From Peptococcaceae bacterium BRH_c23 (GTDB taxonomy: Bacteria > Bacillota_B > Desulfitobacteriia > Desulfitobacteriales > Desulfitobacteriaceae), in contig LADV01000285.1 in NCBI GenBank assembly GCA_000961805.1, forward strand, positions 1-15,012: 15,012 nucleotides of DNA, read 5' to 3'. Position numbers and translations under genes: made by a program. Shown here in pieces: positions 13,760 to 15,012 of this stretch; position 1 is the first letter of the stretch, and the number at the start of each line of letters is the position of its first letter. Under the pieces are notes generated by a model that was given only the letters and a program-made list of their open reading frames with translations, made no database searches and was not told where the DNA came from.

Positions 13760-14782
13760 ATGGAAAAAATCAAAGTGCAGGATTCTGTTGGTGCTATTCT
13801 AATCCATGACATGACTCAGATTATCCCTGGTGTCGTTAAAGGTCCGCGTTTTCGCAAGGGGCATGTCATCCAGGAAGAGGATATTCCTGTTCTTCTTAGT
13901 ATGGGTAAAGAGCATATTTTTGTTTGGGATCAAACACCCGGGCTGATCCATGAAAATGAGGCTGCGGAGCGCCTCGCCCACGCAGTAACTGGTTCTGGAC
14001 TGGTCCTCGACGAGCCTAAAGAAGGAAAAATAACCATAACCGCTGCCCACGACGGACTACTTTATTCCTCTGTAGGCGGCATTTTGGCCTTGAATACATT
14101 AGAAAATATCATTCTCGCTACACTTCATAATCACTATCCCGTCAAAAAAGGAGATAAAGTCGCTGGAACCCGAGTCGTACCTCTGATGATTGATGAATCA
14201 GTGATTATCGAAGCAGAACGGATTGCTCAAACATTATCCGCTCCAATTTTGGAGGTAAGACCTCTTAAGCACATGAAGGTGGGCATCGTAACCACCGGAA
14301 GTGAAGTTTATCATGGACGGATACAAGATAAATTCAGCCCAGTACTGCGTACAAAAGTTGAAAGCTGGGGATCTGAGGTCCTTGCGCAAACCTTGGCTAA
14401 TGATGATGTGTCCTTGATCCAAAGTTCTATAAGGGATCAAATTAATCAGGGGGCTGAAATGATCTTAGTGAGTGGTGGCATGTCCGTCGATCCGGATGAC
14501 GTCACTCCTACGGCTATCAAAGAAATGGGAGCAGAACTTATCACTTATGGTGCGCCTGTATTACCGGGAGCTATGTTTTTGCTTGCCTATATCGGAGATA
14601 TACCCATTATGGGATTACCTGGTTGCGTCATGTATGCTAAGACAACCGCCTTCGATCTAATCGCTCCGCGTATACTGACAGGAGAGCGTCTGACGCGCCA
14701 AGATATTGTCAAACTTGGTAGCGGTGGTCTTTGTCTCGACTGCCCAGTCTGCATTTACCCGCGCTGTTCTTTTGGCAAGTAA
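13760..14782 (+). CDS. Molybdopterin-binding MoeA/MogA-like protein with C-terminal cysteine tail
   Basis: 340 residues. The C-terminal half is the molybdopterin-binding (MoCF) fold: MKVGIVTTGSEVYHGRIQD (172-190), ILVSGGMSVDPDDVTP (235-250), GAPVLPGAMFLLAY (264-277) and IMGLPGCVMYAKTTAFDL (283-300). The N-terminal half (1-165) has a beta-rich part with DEPKEGKITITAAHDGLLY and is shorter than in standard MoeA. The tail, CLDCPVCIYPRCSFGK, has Cys325, 328, 331 and 336, a likely metal site not found in E. coli MoeA or MogA. The role is inferred as molybdate insertion, pterin binding or sensing for the divergent molybdoenzyme cluster. The ATG at 13760 follows GGAGG with 8-nt spacing; the in-frame TTG at 13745 overlaps that ribosome binding site and was not used. 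It is a single-gene unit ending in a strong terminator. Confidence 0.9.
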   Translation: MEKIKVQDSVGAILIHDMTQIIPGVVKGPRFRKGHVIQEEDIPVLLSMGKEHIFVWDQTPGLIHENEAAERLAHAVTGSGLVLDEPKEGKITITAAHDGLLYSSVGGILALNTLENIILATLHNHYPVKKGDKVAGTRVVPLMIDESVIIEAERIAQTLSAPILEVRPLKHMKVGIVTTGSEVYHGRIQDKFSPVLRTKVESWGSEVLAQTLANDDVSLIQSSIRDQINQGAEMILVSGGMSVDPDDVTPTAIKEMGAELITYGAPVLPGAMFLLAYIGDIPIMGLPGCVMYAKTTAFDLIAPRILTGERLTRQDIVKLGSGGLCLDCPVCIYPRCSFGK

Positions 14783-14836
14783 GGGCACGATACTTCGTGT
14801 CCCTGCTGCTCTTCGCATATCAATACAAACCCGCAC

Positions 14837-14873
14837 AAAAAGCACCTCCCCAGTATCTAGGGAGGTGCTTTTT
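14837..14873. terminator. Strong bidirectional rho-independent terminator
   Basis: AAAAAGCACCTCCC (14837-14850) pairs with GGGAGGTGCTTTTT (14860-14873) across a 9-nt loop, a perfect 14-bp stem with five Ts on each strand. It lies 54 nt after the plus-strand stop and will also end any transcript arriving on the minus strand from beyond the window. Confidence 0.93.
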
Positions 14874-14874
14874 A

Positions 14875-14925
14875 GACGCCAAAAGAGCCCTTCGCCCGAA
14901 TTAGACGAAAGACCCTTTATGCGTC
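14875..14925 (-). ncRNA. Hairpin that folds best as minus-strand RNA, just before the terminator
   Basis: On the minus strand GACGC (14925-14921) pairs with GCGTC (14879-14875). After a 2x2 mismatch, AAAGGGTCTTTCGTC pairs with GGCGAAGGGCTCTTT around a 7-nt loop: 20 pairs, four of them G-U. The same four become A-C mismatches if read from the plus strand, so the fold belongs to minus-strand RNA. With the terminator next to it, this looks like the 3' end of a small RNA or of an mRNA entering from beyond 15012. I match it to no known RNA family. Confidence 0.4.
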
Positions 14926-14967
14926 AATGAGCCAGTTGATAAGGCGTGAAGCAAATAGCAATGGATC

Positions 14968-14997
14968 ACGATAGTCTCCAGTACGATAGTCTCCAGT
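14968..14997. repeat. 15-bp perfect tandem duplication
   Basis: ACGATAGTCTCCAGT occurs at 14968-14982 and 14983-14997. The second copy also forms an inverted repeat with what follows: CGATAGTCTCC (14984-14994) against GGAGAGTATCG (14998-15008), 10 of 11 pairs with a 3-nt loop. The structure continues to the window edge, so its full extent cannot be judged. The rest of 14926-15012 holds no gene I can support. Confidence 0.55.
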
Positions 14998-15012
14998 GGA
15001 GAGTATCGCCGA

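Noticed and set aside
14901..15011. Minus-strand open frame of about 36 codons entering from the window edge and ending at 14901
   Set aside because: It runs through a tandem repeat and ends inside the hairpin; it is short and matches no family I know. Only sequence beyond 15012 could decide it.

Overview
The window looks like a chromosomal segment from a low-to-medium-GC anaerobic Firmicute of the Peptococcaceae type (Desulfosporosinus or Desulfitobacterium relatives). The grounds are strong GGAGG-type ribosome binding sites, several TTG starts, AT-rich intergenic DNA, -24/-12 (sigma-54) promoters, and a gene set I recall from sulfate reducers (the DVU_1551 to DVU_1559 neighbourhood of Desulfovibrio vulgaris). 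The genus is inferred, not demonstrated.

Layout. A partial iron-containing alcohol dehydrogenase (1-518, minus) has its own sigma-54 promoter at 571-587. A long minus-strand gene cluster runs from 13210 down to 811: a Mop-type molybdenum aldehyde oxidoreductase; a flavin/iron-sulfur 'dicluster' protein; a 70-residue CxxC protein; a C-GCAxxG-C-C protein; a SAM methyltransferase; a radical SAM protein; one 833-residue polypeptide joining an AMP-forming ligase, a MocA-like nucleotidyltransferase and an HD domain; an XdhC/CoxI family protein; and a histidine phosphatase followed by a terminator (774-820). Spacing is tight (1- to 4-base overlaps or gaps up to about 60 nt), except for 144 nt after the oxidoreductase and 137 nt before the phosphatase. 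A second sigma-54 promoter (13478-13494), matching the first at 16 of 17 bases, lies about 270 nt before the oxidoreductase start. Divergently on the plus strand is a molybdopterin-binding MoeA/MogA-like protein with a cysteine tail (13760-14782), ending in a bidirectional terminator. The last 140 nt hold a hairpin that pairs better as minus-strand RNA and a 15-bp tandem duplication.

How they may work together. The oxidoreductase has every cluster cysteine and the catalytic glutamate at the numbering I know for Desulfovibrio gigas MOP, an enzyme that uses molybdopterin cytosine dinucleotide. The MocA-like domain and XdhC protein fit maturation of that cofactor (cytidylylation, sulfuration), and the divergent MoeA/MogA-like protein fits the same theme. 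The alcohol dehydrogenase would interconvert alcohol and aldehyde. The ligase, radical SAM protein, methyltransferase, C-GCAxxG-C-C protein, CxxC protein and dicluster flavoprotein look like a second, uncharacterised module for electron transfer or for synthesis or modification of a small molecule.

Two points are not visible from ordinary annotation. The leader of the oxidoreductase operon contains what looks like a decayed copy of the start of the alcohol dehydrogenase gene, including promoter, ribosome binding site and first codons, so its promoter was probably captured by duplication. Short palindromic repeats sit between genes and inside one gene of the cluster, and at two or three junctions they lie at or beside the ribosome binding site of the next gene.
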